Shown one piece after another: positions 8,686-16,134 of a stretch of DNA of 64,000 bases. Below the pieces are notes generated by a model. The model ran no database searches. It was not told the DNA's origin and was given only the letters and a program-made list of their open reading frames with translations. This DNA is from Fibrobacteria bacterium (lineage in GTDB: Bacteria > Fibrobacterota > Fibrobacteria > UBA11236 > JADFYW01): NCBI GenBank assembly GCA_015232855.1, contig JADFYW010000006.1, positions 1-64,000 of the forward strand, in the 5' to 3' direction. A program made the translations under genes and the position numbers. Positions within the stretch are counted from its first letter, which is position 1. The number at the start of each line of letters is the position of its first letter.

Positions 8686-10509
8686 ATGCCCTTAGAACTC
8701 CCTCCCGTTCAAAATAACAGTCTTGTTCTATACAAATCCCGGCCAGCCAGAGTTACGGCTATCGGAGATAAAATCGAACTGGAACTGCCAGATGATAAAT
8801 CAATCAAGGTCCGGAAAAAAGATTTTCTCCTGCTCCATCCCGGGCCAATACAGAGACTTTCTGACTTACACCCATTAACAGGAGAAATTGAAGAAGCCTG
8901 TGAAATGCTCCAGGGAGAGACAACAAATTTACAGGAACTCGCAGAACTTATCTACAGCGAATTTTCCCCTTCCAGCGCCTGGGCCACCTGTGAACTTATG
9001 TTAGAGGGGCTCTACTTTTACGGCAGACCAGATAGTATTTATGTACGACCCGAAGATGAACGCCAAAATGTAATCGCCACCCGGGAACAAAAAGTAGCTG
9101 ACAAAGAAGCAAAACAATCTTTGCTGGAAAGAATAAAAAAAGGTGAAATAACCGAAGAAGACAAATCAGAATTAAATGATCTTGAAAGGTTTTCACTAGG
9201 CCAGACAAAAAAAAGTTGGATCTTAAATGAACTTACTACGGGCGCTTCCCAGGCTAATGCCCACTCCTTACTCCTGAAACTGGGAGTCTGGGATGAGATG
9301 CGAAATCCTTATCCTGAACGTTCTGGTTTTGTAACTGATGTTTCTTTACCCGCTCTCGGTTCCCTCCCTGAGGACGAACGCCTGGATTTAACCCATCTGG
9401 AAGCCTTCGCAATAGATGACGAGGGTAATACCGACCCGGATGATGCCCTCAGTATAGATGGCGATACGCTTTGGGTACATATTGCTGACGCTGCAGCCGT
9501 TGTGAACCCCGGTAGTGATGCAGATATACATGCCCGCGGACAATCAGCCAATCTCTACCTTCCCGAAAAAATCGTACCCATGTTGGCACCTGAAGTTATA
9601 CCTGTCCTTGGGTTGGGAATACAGGAAACTTCTCCCGCGTTATCTTTTGGCATAAGACTCAATGATGACGGTTCAACAGCTGGTGTTACTATTTGTTCCT
9701 CTCGGGTAAAAGTAAAACGCCTGACTTATGCCAACGCTCAGGAAATATTAGATACCTCTCCCTTAAAAGAAATTTACGCCTTCACTCAACGATTCGCTGC
9801 CTGGCGCACCCAAAGAGATGCTATTTCTCTTTCTATCCCTGAAGTAAAAATTAACGTAGTAAACAAAAAGGTGGTTATTAAACCGCTTGCATATCTTGAC
9901 TCTCGTGAAATGGTGTCAAACGCTATGGTGATGGCAGGAGAGGCTACCGCACATTATGCTATTCAAAACAACATCCCATTCCCCTTCACTTCTCAGCTTC
10001 CACCCGAACTTATCGAGCACCCCACAGACCTGGCTGCAATGTACGCATACCGCAGGAAGATGAAACCGGGAGAAGTTAATATCCGGCCTGCCCGGCATAC
10101 CGGCCTGGGTGTAGACCACTATAGCCGTGTTACCAGCCCACTCCGGAGATATCCGGATCTCCTGGCCCATCAGCAACTGCGTGCTTTCATCCGAAAGGAA
10201 CCATTGCTTGATGAGCAACTCATGATGCAACGAATAGGGGAGGCCGAAACAATGACCGGAAAGGTCCGAAAACTGGAGCGACTATCCAATCGACACTGGA
10301 CCCTGGTATATCTTATGCAAAACCCGGACTGGGAAGGAAATGCCATAGTGGTGGAAAATCGCGAGCGTTTTTCTATGGCTATCATACCAGAACTTGGTCT
10401 GGAGACCAGAATTACTACTTCAAAATCATTAGAGCTCAACGAAAACATCCGCCTCAAAGCAGGCCGAATAGACTTACCTGAATTAACTGTCCATTTTTCA
10501 ATTCTCTAA
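8686..10509 (+). CDS. RNase II/R-family exoribonuclease (RNB domain)
   Basis: 607 residues. Degrades RNA 3'->5'. The RNB catalytic centre is clear: Asp244, Asp250, Asp252 and Asp253 in AIDDEGNTDPDDAL, matching the four metal-binding aspartates of the family. The downstream substrate segment contains Y-S-R-V-T-S-P-L-R-R-Y-P-D-L-L-A-H, near 480-500. The N-terminal part is not the usual pair of cold-shock domains but a shorter beta/helical region with an acidic-basic linker (RIKKGEITEEDKSE), like the compact RNB proteins of cyanobacteria and several other phyla. This makes a strict rnr or rnb name unsafe. The C-terminal S1-like portion is short. No clear ribosome site precedes the ATG. Confidence 0.9.
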   Translation: MPLELPPVQNNSLVLYKSRPARVTAIGDKIELELPDDKSIKVRKKDFLLLHPGPIQRLSDLHPLTGEIEEACEMLQGETTNLQELAELIYSEFSPSSAWATCELMLEGLYFYGRPDSIYVRPEDERQNVIATREQKVADKEAKQSLLERIKKGEITEEDKSELNDLERFSLGQTKKSWILNELTTGASQANAHSLLLKLGVWDEMRNPYPERSGFVTDVSLPALGSLPEDERLDLTHLEAFAIDDEGNTDPDDALSIDGDTLWVHIADAAAVVNPGSDADIHARGQSANLYLPEKIVPMLAPEVIPVLGLGIQETSPALSFGIRLNDDGSTAGVTICSSRVKVKRLTYANAQEILDTSPLKEIYAFTQRFAAWRTQRDAISLSIPEVKINVVNKKVVIKPLAYLDSREMVSNAMVMAGEATAHYAIQNNIPFPFTSQLPPELIEHPTDLAAMYAYRRKMKPGEVNIRPARHTGLGVDHYSRVTSPLRRYPDLLAHQQLRAFIRKEPLLDEQLMMQRIGEAETMTGKVRKLERLSNRHWTLVYLMQNPDWEGNAIVVENRERFSMAIIPELGLETRITTSKSLELNENIRLKAGRIDLPELTVHFSIL

Positions 10510-10521
10510 CAGGGACGGATA

Positions 10522-11250
10522 ATGATGAAAGTTATTTCAGACAAATACAACGGTATCACTATAGATCCTACTACCCTACCTGAAGATATCACATCCTTTG
10601 AAACTGCGCTGACAGAGTTAATTTCTCAAACAGAAAATAAAAATTTACTTTGGTTAACTTTGCCAATAACAAAATCTGCCTTTATCCCCGTTCTTATCCA
10701 AAATGGTTTTGTATTTTTTGAATGTAAAGAGACCAAATTAACACTCTTTAAAAAACTCACCAACAACCCGGTTACTCCCACAGCCACAAATCATACTGTA
10801 GGGGTCGGTGCCTTTATCCAGGATGGAGATAATCTGGTCGTGGTTAAAGACAGGATAAACAGACGTTTCAAGCTGCCAGGTGGTTACATGAACAGTGCCG
10901 AAAACATCCGGCAGGCGGCAATACGGGAAGTCCTTGAAGAAACAGGAATTCACATTAAAGTGGAATCCATCATCTCTCTTGCCCATTTTTATCCAAGTCA
11001 GTTTGATAATTCAAACATATATATGGTTTGTAGAGCAATACCTCTTTCAAAAGAAATAATAATCAGCGACACCCATGAAATTATTGATGCAAAGTGGATA
11101 AGTATTGACGAATATATATACTCTAAGACTGCTCACCCTTTTAATAAAAAAATTGTTGAGACAGCCCTTAGGGGTAAAGGTCTCGTTTATGAAGAACAAC
11201 AAATTGATGCAAAAGACAAACCAAAATATGAATATGAGTTTTTCTCATAA
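10522..11250 (+). CDS. Nudix hydrolase with NUDT6/pre-Nudix N-terminal domain
   Basis: 242 residues. A perfect Nudix box GX5EX7REUXEEXGU spans residues 121-143 (Gly121, Glu127, Arg135, Glu136, Glu139, Glu140), which binds the metal for hydrolysis of a nucleoside diphosphate linked to another group. The N-terminal ~85 residues (LLWLTLPITKSAFIPVLIQ, then GFVFFECKETKLTLFK) match the pre-Nudix domain of eukaryotic NUDT6 and plant NUDT2/6/7/10 proteins, which resembles a GNAT-like fold. That two-domain layout is uncommon in bacteria. Substrate unknown; plant relatives act on ADP-ribose and NADH. Ribosome site AGGGACGGA. The gene is convergent with the DUF2007 gene. Confidence 0.92.
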   Translation: MMKVISDKYNGITIDPTTLPEDITSFETALTELISQTENKNLLWLTLPITKSAFIPVLIQNGFVFFECKETKLTLFKKLTNNPVTPTATNHTVGVGAFIQDGDNLVVVKDRINRRFKLPGGYMNSAENIRQAAIREVLEETGIHIKVESIISLAHFYPSQFDNSNIYMVCRAIPLSKEIIISDTHEIIDAKWISIDEYIYSKTAHPFNKKIVETALRGKGLVYEEQQIDAKDKPKYEYEFFS

Positions 11251-11296
11251 TCTCATAGGTCGCATCAAGAGGTTTATCGAAACGTAAGAGCAGAAA

Positions 11297-11614
11297 TTAT
11301 TTTTCGAGTTTACTGTTACCGCAGCTCCAACAGTCAGAAAATTGTCCCTCAATTTCCTCACCACATTTAGAGCATTTCCAGGCTGGATCTTCAGAAGTGT
11401 CAGCAGTTGCTTGTTTAAGCAGTTCCTTAGCAGTTTCTTTGTCTTCAACATTAATCATAACCTTTATACCCTGAACAAAAGTCTGGCCGGGAATGGTGCC
11501 ATCGCCATCATCCCGCATAAGCCAGGCATTGACTTCATTCTCTTCTAAAAGGCTTTTTACTGCTTCTGCGTCTAAAATATTACCGCAAACCGCTATCTGA
11601 ACTTCTTCACTCAT
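11297..11614 (-). CDS. DUF2007 protein with C-terminal zinc ribbon
   Basis: 105 residues. The N-terminal ~70 residues fit the DUF2007 (putative signal-transducing, ferredoxin-like fold) pattern: VQIAVCGNILDAEAVKSLLEENEV, then VMINVEDKETAKELL. The C-terminus carries a four-cysteine zinc ribbon, C-x2-C (CSKCG) and C-x2-C (CWSCG), about 80-100. Such proteins are small, cytoplasmic and functionally undefined. Convergent with the Nudix gene, with 46 bases between the stops. Confidence 0.85.
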   Translation of the reverse strand: MSEEVQIAVCGNILDAEAVKSLLEENEVNAWLMRDDGDGTIPGQTFVQGIKVMINVEDKETAKELLKQATADTSEDPAWKCSKCGEEIEGQFSDCWSCGNSKLEK

Positions 11615-11776
11615 AATCCTAAAATATATAAATTCATTGCAAAATGTTTAAAATACCTGATTTTTAGCTAATAATCACTAAAATCCGGCATAATTATACG
11701 CCTCTTTCGCTTACTTTCCTAATCCAGCTACTATCTCGGTTTGTAAAATTGACCGCATATCCCCACTTATATAGAT

Positions 11777-11790
11777 TTTTGTATACAAAA
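11777..11790. promoter_or_regulatory. GTATAC palindrome upstream of BKACE gene
   Basis: TTTTGTATACAAAA is a perfect 14-base palindrome 117 bases before the BKACE start. Its core TTGTATACAA is a form common to operators of GntR/FadR-type regulators. A closely related palindrome stands before the GlcG-like gene at 17532-17548. No regulator gene lies in the window. Confidence 0.5.
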
Positions 11791-11827
11791 TTTCAGATGC
11801 TCAGGGTTAGCTCAAGCAATCTGAAAT
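11790..11827. promoter_or_regulatory. Inverted repeat in BKACE leader
   Basis: ATTTCAGAT (11790-11798) and ATCTGAAAT (11819-11827) form a perfect 9-base inverted repeat with a 20-base loop, directly next to the GTATAC palindrome. It may be a second operator or a leader hairpin. No T-run follows, so it is not a terminator. Confidence 0.35.
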
Positions 11828-11906
11828 AACTGAGAATTTTAACAATGTTACCTTAATAGAATAAATAACATACACTACAAACTAACAAACAGAAAAGGAG
11901 ATCATA

Positions 11907-12719
11907 ATGGATGAAATGATCATTTGTATCGCACCCTACCCAGGAGAAAAACAGGAAGAGAGATTCCCCGGTAAAATGGATGTAGCTCAGGAAGTAATTG
12001 ATTCCTGTAATGCTGGAGCAAGTATTGGTCACCTGCATGTACGAGACGAAGAAGGTCTCCAGACTATTGACACCACTTTCTTTCAGAGAGACATTGAAAA
12101 AATCCGCGCTAATTGTCCTATTATTATAGAGGGATCAACCGGGGGAGCGCCCGAACATACTCTTGATCAGCGCTGTGTATCGTTTAACGTACCCGGTATC
12201 GAAATGGGTTCTCTGAATTTTGGTTCCATAAATATGTATGACGGTGTTTATAATAATCAGCTTTCTGATATCTATTTTTACGCCAATAAGCTCAAAGAGA
12301 AAAACATTGTACCCTTTAATATTGTTTTTGATCTTTCTCATTTTTATAATGTTCCAAAACTTATCGAAGACGGCTTAATTAAACCGCCCTATACTTTTAA
12401 CTTTGTCTATGATGTTCCTAATGCGCTGCCCTATAAAGATGAATATCTGGACCTTTTTATTGATCATCTGCCAGACGACAGCATCTGGTTTTTGACCCTG
12501 CACTGGGCCATTGGCGCCAAAAGTTTAATGAGAGCTATTGAAAAGGGCGGACATATCCGCGTTGGTTATGAAGATGGCCCCTTTCTCTCTAATGGAGAAA
12601 AATCAGGTTCTAACCCCAAACTGGTTGAAGACATCGTTAAAGCAGCTGAAGCTGCCGGACGCACCATAGCAGAGCCAGACAAAGCAAGGGAGATGATGGG
12701 AATAGCCCCCAGGAAATAA
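11907..12719 (+). CDS. Beta-keto acid cleavage enzyme (BKACE, DUF849)
   Basis: 270 residues, usual family length. BKACE enzymes condense a beta-keto acid with acetyl-CoA and release acetoacetate plus a new CoA thioester, using a Zn2+ ion. Zinc ligands are visible as His42 and His44 (GHLHVRD) and Glu222 (GHIRVGYEDG). The family strands EGSTGGAPEHTL and GIEMGSLNFGSIN are present. A strong ribosome site (AAAGGAGAT) precedes the ATG. The gene starts a plus-strand set with an RLP and a four-carbon sugar-acid kinase, so its beta-keto acid may be a 3-oxo sugar acid or its fragment. Specificity cannot be read from sequence. Palindromes at 11777-11827 suggest inducible control. Confidence 0.9.
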   Translation: MDEMIICIAPYPGEKQEERFPGKMDVAQEVIDSCNAGASIGHLHVRDEEGLQTIDTTFFQRDIEKIRANCPIIIEGSTGGAPEHTLDQRCVSFNVPGIEMGSLNFGSINMYDGVYNNQLSDIYFYANKLKEKNIVPFNIVFDLSHFYNVPKLIEDGLIKPPYTFNFVYDVPNALPYKDEYLDLFIDHLPDDSIWFLTLHWAIGAKSLMRAIEKGGHIRVGYEDGPFLSNGEKSGSNPKLVEDIVKAAEAAGRTIAEPDKAREMMGIAPRK

Positions 12720-12740
12720 TCCTTTGCTTATGGGGTCATT

Positions 12741-12863
12741 CATTCCTGCTTGTCCGGAATCAGAAAGATGGGAGTAAAATGTATGGCGCACTTTTATTTA
12801 TCAAATTTTAAATTGTGTTATAAAAAATACTACCAAACTTTTGATTCCGGACAAGCCGGAATG
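12741..12863. repeat. Inverted-repeat (REP/MITE-like) element
   Basis: Arms 12741-12766 and 12838-12863 are inverted copies matching at 23 of 26 bases. Each arm also holds its own small palindrome around CTTGTCCGGAAT. The 123-bp element sits between the BKACE and RLP genes. It looks like a paired REP or miniature element. As RNA it could fold into a long hairpin and affect read-through between the two genes. Confidence 0.6.
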
Positions 12864-13031
12864 ACTGGCTTTGAGAACAGGTTTCTTTAAGTTGATGTAT
12901 AAGGACATGCTGAAATGGCTGGTTTTTAGCAAAACAACCCCAATACAGACCTATCAAAAATGGATAAAACAATAAAGCTGATAACCTGTCTAAAAACATA
13001 AACAACAAATTTTAAACAAGGAAACTACATC

Positions 13032-14297
13032 ATGGCATACTTCGACCAACTCATGCTTTCAGAGAACAGTTTTTTAGACGATTGTGTCATAGGGACCTAT
13101 CTGTTTGAAACCGACGAAAAAGACGCTTATAAAAAAGCCGCAGCAATGGCCAGCGAACAATCCACCGGTACCTGGTTACGCGTGCCTGGAGAAGATGCTG
13201 ATATGCTGGCAAAATATGAAGGTAAAGTTGTTAATGTTTTTGAAATCCCCGATATTGAAAATGTTAATGATCGGACTTCTGAAATGAGGACCCTAATTAT
13301 CCAGCTTGCTTTTCCCTGGAATAATTTTGGGGCCCAGATGCCCATGCTGTTTACAACAGTATTTGGAAACATTTCAGGAATGGGGAAGATCAAGCTGTTG
13401 GATATTCACTTTCCTAAAGAATGTGCTAACCAGTACCCGGGACCAAAATTTGGTATTAAAGGATTACGCAAACTTTTAGGGGTAGAAAAGCGTCCGCTGT
13501 TAAATAACATGATAAAACCTTCCACTGGTATACCACCTGAAAAAAGCGCTGAGCTCCTTTATAATGCCGCCGTTGGTGGTGCAGATATCATGAAAGACGA
13601 TGAAGTGATGGGAGACCGGGATTTTTCTCCGGCCCTAAAGCGCCTTGAAGCCTGCATGAAAGCAATCAAGCGGGTAGAAGAAGAAACCGGCGAAAAGAAA
13701 CTGTATTGTTTAAATATTACCGATGACGCGGACCGATGCATAAAGAAAGCACACGATGCAATTGATGCCGGAGCTAATGCCCTGATGGTAAATTACCTTA
13801 CCCTTGGCTTTGGTACGATGTGTGCTCTGGCCAGGGACAAAAAGATAAACGTCCCCATCCTTGCTCATCTGGATCACGGCGGAGCTTTTTACGGAAGCCC
13901 CTGGCATGGCATGAGTTCCAATTTGATATACGGGAAGCTTGCCCGGCTTTCGGGTATCGACATGCTTGCAATCCCGACCCCTTATGGCAAATTTGCTTTA
14001 AGTCATGAAAAATACATGAAAATAATTTTGGGGCTTCGCAGCAAATTCCATGATGTAAAACCAACATTTCCATTAACCGGCGGTGCTATCAAACAACCAC
14101 ATCTTCCCCAGTTCATCGAAGAGTTGGGCTATGATTTTATCATCGGTGCTGGAGGCGCTATCCATGGCCATCCTATGGGGTCCACGGCCGGCAGTAAGTC
14201 GTTCCGGCAGGGTCTCGACCTGATGATGACTGAAGGTAATCTCGACCGGGCTTCAGAATTCCCGGAATTAAAAGTTGCAATGGAGAAGTGGGGATAA
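13032..14297 (+). CDS. Type IV RuBisCO-like protein (RLP)
   Basis: 421 residues, full RuBisCO large-subunit fold by motif order. Retained: EQSTGTW (Glu60 region), FTTVFGN (Asn123 region), Lys162 in MIKP (Lys175 equivalent), the activator and metal-binding set Lys188-Asp-Asp190-Glu191 in MKDDEV (K201/D203/E204), Lys320 in YGK (K334) and the phosphate loop GAGGAIHGHP (G403/G404). Replaced by eye alignment: K177 is Ser164, H327 is Ala, S379 is Gly, and H294/R295 read as Asp/His. It therefore should not fix CO2. Its relatives include the DK-MTP-1-P enolase and the transcarboxylase/decarboxylase RLPs of D-apiose breakdown. Partnership with a DUF1537 kinase and BKACE favours a sugar-acid role. Ribosome site AAGGAAA. 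Confidence 0.93.
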   Translation: MAYFDQLMLSENSFLDDCVIGTYLFETDEKDAYKKAAAMASEQSTGTWLRVPGEDADMLAKYEGKVVNVFEIPDIENVNDRTSEMRTLIIQLAFPWNNFGAQMPMLFTTVFGNISGMGKIKLLDIHFPKECANQYPGPKFGIKGLRKLLGVEKRPLLNNMIKPSTGIPPEKSAELLYNAAVGGADIMKDDEVMGDRDFSPALKRLEACMKAIKRVEEETGEKKLYCLNITDDADRCIKKAHDAIDAGANALMVNYLTLGFGTMCALARDKKINVPILAHLDHGGAFYGSPWHGMSSNLIYGKLARLSGIDMLAIPTPYGKFALSHEKYMKIILGLRSKFHDVKPTFPLTGGAIKQPHLPQFIEELGYDFIIGAGGAIHGHPMGSTAGSKSFRQGLDLMMTEGNLDRASEFPELKVAMEKWG

Positions 14298-14301
14298 TAA
14301 T

Positions 14302-15714
14302 ATGAGTGACGTTACTGTTCCGATAGTTTTTTATGGTGATGATTTTACCGGTACCACAGCCCTTGGCGAAGCATTAGCTGAGAGCGGTACCCCTACCATG
14401 ATTTTCACCGAAGTACCTGATGCGTCCTTTGTAAAAGAAAAGTTCCCCGGTGTTAAGGCCGTTGGTGTCGCCGGTGTGAGCCGCTCTATTAAAACACCAG
14501 ACCTTGAGCTAGAAGTTGCATCGGTTTTTAAAAAGCTATCAGAGTATAACGCTCTTTTATTTCTCTATAAAGTATGCTCCACATTTGATTCGTCCCCTGA
14601 CCTCGGAAGCATAGGCCGGGCAATGGAGATTGGTAAAAATGTTTTCAATTCAAGATTTATACCGGTTTTACCCGCTGCCCCAAAATTTGGGCGATATACC
14701 CTTTTCGGAAATCATTTTGCCGCTCTGGGTGCAGGGGAAGTATTCCGTTTAGACAGGCATCCTTCTATTTCTAAACATCCTTCAACACCCATGACTGAGG
14801 CAGACCTGCTCCAACATCTGGCAAAGCAGACAAAGCTATCCCAGGCGCTTATTGACCTTAGAACGGTAAATAAAGGAGCTGATGCAATTCTTACTTCCAT
14901 AGAAAAACTGCGGGAAGAAAAAGTTGATTATGGCGTTATTGATTGCCTAAGAGATGAAGACATCATTTCTGGCGGGAATGCTATTATCGAATACGCGAGA
15001 AAATATGGTCAAACCTTTACCGTTTGCTCCCAGGAACTTGGATACGGCATTAGCGATGCCCTTATTAACAAAGGTATCATTACCTCTTCTCAGCACGACA
15101 ACACGATAACAGAACAGGCCAAAGGTCCTGTCCTTGTCCTGTCCGGCAGTTGTGGGGTTATGACCGGGAAGCAAATTGAGCATGCTCGCTCCAACGGGTT
15201 TTCTGACCTCAGCATTAATCCAGCTGATATTCTCAACCCGAAAAATAACGAGTCCTATCGGGAGACATTAACAGAGCAGGCACTGAACCTACTTGATAGG
15301 GGAAGTTCTGTTGTGGTTCACTCCGCTTGCGGCCCTGAGGACCCAAGACGAGAGCAAATGACAAATGCGGTTGACCAATTGGGAATTGATATGCCCCAAG
15401 CCAACCATACCCTTGGTCAGGCCCTCGGCAACATAGCCCTTGATGTTATAAAAAAAGGCAAACTACAACGCTTGATTGTCGCTGGTGGCGATACCTCCGG
15501 AGAGGTCCAGGAAACCCTCGCTATCAAAGCTCTTCAGGTGGTAAAGCCAATCGGAATCGCAGCGCCCTTATGTTATATCTACAGTGGTATTGATAGTGTG
15601 AACGGTGTTGAAATCGCAATGAAAGGCGGCCAGGCAGGAGCGGAGAGTTATTTTACCGATGCTTTGAATCTTAAGACAGCTGACTTTAAAGATGCAGCTC
15701 TTGGCTCACTATAA
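14302..15714 (+). CDS. Four-carbon acid sugar kinase family protein (DUF1537)
   Basis: 470 residues from the ATG at 14302, chosen over an upstream in-frame ATG at 14275 that lies inside the RLP gene, because GGGGA lies just before it and the family begins here (PIVFYGDDFTGTTALGEALAESG). The N-terminal substrate domain and the C-terminal nucleotide domain (VLSGSCGVMTGKQIEHA; AGGDTSGEVQETL; KGGQAGAESYF) are both complete. Characterised relatives phosphorylate tetronates, erythronate or 3-oxo-isoapionate with ATP. The gene starts 4 bases after the RLP stop, so the kinase product is probably the RLP substrate. This mirrors the kinase/RLP pairing known from D-apiose catabolism; the exact sugar acid remains inferred. 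Confidence 0.9.
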   Translation: MSDVTVPIVFYGDDFTGTTALGEALAESGTPTMIFTEVPDASFVKEKFPGVKAVGVAGVSRSIKTPDLELEVASVFKKLSEYNALLFLYKVCSTFDSSPDLGSIGRAMEIGKNVFNSRFIPVLPAAPKFGRYTLFGNHFAALGAGEVFRLDRHPSISKHPSTPMTEADLLQHLAKQTKLSQALIDLRTVNKGADAILTSIEKLREEKVDYGVIDCLRDEDIISGGNAIIEYARKYGQTFTVCSQELGYGISDALINKGIITSSQHDNTITEQAKGPVLVLSGSCGVMTGKQIEHARSNGFSDLSINPADILNPKNNESYRETLTEQALNLLDRGSSVVVHSACGPEDPRREQMTNAVDQLGIDMPQANHTLGQALGNIALDVIKKGKLQRLIVAGGDTSGEVQETLAIKALQVVKPIGIAAPLCYIYSGIDSVNGVEIAMKGGQAGAESYFTDALNLKTADFKDAALGSL

Positions 15715-15766
15715 TACATTATTTTTGTAATCTGTCCCTCTGACCTGCTAATCCGATAAAAGAAAT

Positions 15767-15895
15767 ATGTCTGGGAACCCGATAATACTTTTCGACGGAG
15801 TTTGCAACCTGTGCGAAGCTTCAATTCAGTTTGTCATAAAAAAAGACACCTGTTTTTTGCCTTCAGAAGACCTCAAAAATCGTTTTTTAAAATAA
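15767..15895 (+). pseudogene. Truncated DCC-family (DUF393) remnant
   Basis: A 42-codon frame translates to an N-terminus typical of DUF393 thiol-disulfide oxidoreductase-like proteins (PIILFDGVCNLCEASIQF, with the Cys-x2-Cys pair) but stops after about 15 unrelated residues. The family is normally about 120-140 residues, so this is a decayed or internally deleted copy. Confidence 0.6.
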
Positions 15896-15966
15896 TTATT
15901 CAATTCAGAATAAATTATTTTACAACTTCACTTGTTTCTTTTTTGAAGTAAAAGGGATAATTTTCC

Positions 15967-15978
15967 TGATAATTATCA
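15967..15978. promoter_or_regulatory. Fur-like palindrome
   Basis: TGATAATTATCA is a perfect 12-base palindrome resembling half-sites of Fur-family boxes, though without the central base of the classic 7-1-7 form. It lies 157 bases before the TTG of the 16135 lipoprotein gene and just before a predicted promoter. It may be coincidence in AT-rich DNA. Confidence 0.25.
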
Positions 15979-15997
15979 TTTTGGCAAAACTTATTGC

Positions 15998-16025
15998 TTT
16001 ACAAAGTATTGCGGAAAAATAGTAT
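15998..16025 (+). promoter_or_regulatory. Predicted promoter of the 16135 lipoprotein gene
   Basis: TTTACA (15998-16003), 16 bases, TAGTAT (16020-16025). The leader would be about 100 bases. Match quality is moderate (5 of 6 and 4 of 6 consensus bases). Confidence 0.35.
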
Positions 16026-16134
16026 GAAAATTATTTTTTTGCTGTTGAATACCAGGGGATTTCGGACGCATCTCAATTAAATTTTTTAAAAAACCGCCCG
16101 TATTTTCTTTATATGTTAAACAAAGGAGTGCATT

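Noticed and set aside
12808..13008. 66-codon minus-strand frame between BKACE and RLP
   Set aside because: Lies over the inverted-repeat element and leader DNA, with no ribosome site or family match.
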